This document shows, in pieces, positions 14,290 to 14,397 of a stretch of DNA of 14,397 bases. Numbering within the stretch: position 1 is the first letter of the stretch; each line of letters starts with the position of its first letter. A program made the position numbers and the translations under genes. The stretch is from Flavobacterium sp. UBA6203 (GTDB lineage: Bacteria > Bacteroidota > Bacteroidia > Flavobacteriales > Flavobacteriaceae). The stretch covers positions 406-14,802 of the forward strand of contig DIST01000016.1 in assembly GCA_002421645.1 (NCBI GenBank), given 5' to 3'. A model generated the notes under the pieces. It was not told the DNA's origin and made no database searches. It worked only from the letters and a program-made list of their open reading frames with translations.

Positions 14290-14397
14290 TTAGATTTTTT
14301 TTCTCAAACGTGCTACAGGGATATCTAGTTGTTCGCGGTATTTTGCGATGGTTCTTCTAGCAATTGGATAACCTCTTTCTTTCAAAATTTCCGCTAA
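14290..14397 (-). CDS. rpoN: RNA polymerase sigma-54 factor RpoN, C-terminal end (partial)
   Basis: The minus strand from the right edge reads LAEILKERGYPIARRTIAKY followed by REQLDIPVARLRKKI and a stop. ARRTIAKYRE is the RpoN box, the signature that binds the -24 promoter element and is diagnostic of sigma-54. Only the last 35 codons are inside the window; the rest lies beyond base 14397. The product directs RNA polymerase to -24/-12 promoters under enhancer-binding activators. The PAP2-like gene follows 4 bp downstream. Confidence 0.95.
   Translation of the reverse strand, partial: LAEILKERGYPIARRTIAKYREQLDIPVARLRKKI

Overview
The window looks like chromosome of a member of the Bacteroidota, most likely a Flavobacterium-type flavobacterium. 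The evidence is the AT-rich sequence with long A/T runs between genes, a type IX secretion (T9SS) C-terminal sorting tail, the absence of clear Shine-Dalgarno sequences, TAnnTTTG-type promoter elements, an exbB-exbD-exbD operon with a signal-peptide-bearing ExbB, and several core genes whose sequences read as flavobacterial. No phage, transposase, plasmid or CRISPR signature is visible.

Layout. (1) Bases 1-2021 hold the 3' part of a large secreted protein built of fibronectin-III-like repeats and ending in a type A T9SS sorting domain; its start lies upstream of the window. A nested inverted repeat follows it. (2) Bases 2100-5514 hold five consecutive same-strand genes that I cannot assign to any family: three small membrane proteins and two exported proteins. 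They are punctuated by two hairpins sharing the same stem (3821-3853 and 5541-5573). (3) Bases 5601-8095 hold housekeeping or accessory genes: a TetA-like MFS exporter, a convergent retropepsin-like aspartic protease, and a divergent TatD-family metal hydrolase. The last two share a 68-bp divergent promoter region. (4) Bases 8158-10315 hold a PlsB-like acyltransferase overlapping a type I asparaginase by 14 bp. (5) A tRNA-Ser(GGA) lies at 10391-10478. (6) Bases 10563-12948 hold the energy-transducing operon exbB, a 142-aa four-helix membrane protein of unknown function, exbD and a second exbD, closed by a strong intrinsic terminator. (7) An outer-membrane beta-barrel protein (13020-13679) converges on a minus-strand pair: a PAP2-like membrane protein preceded, 4 bp upstream, by the C-terminal end of rpoN (sigma-54), which runs off the window edge.

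Working together. The ExbB/ExbD genes should form a proton-driven motor at the inner membrane that powers TonB-dependent uptake or other envelope work; the embedded 142-aa protein is a candidate accessory subunit. No TonB gene is in the window. The five-gene unknown cluster consists only of membrane and exported proteins, so it probably acts in the envelope. It and the embedded Exb-operon gene are the best candidates for undescribed biology, although nothing in the sequence proves a function. The rest reads as ordinary flavobacterial chromosome.
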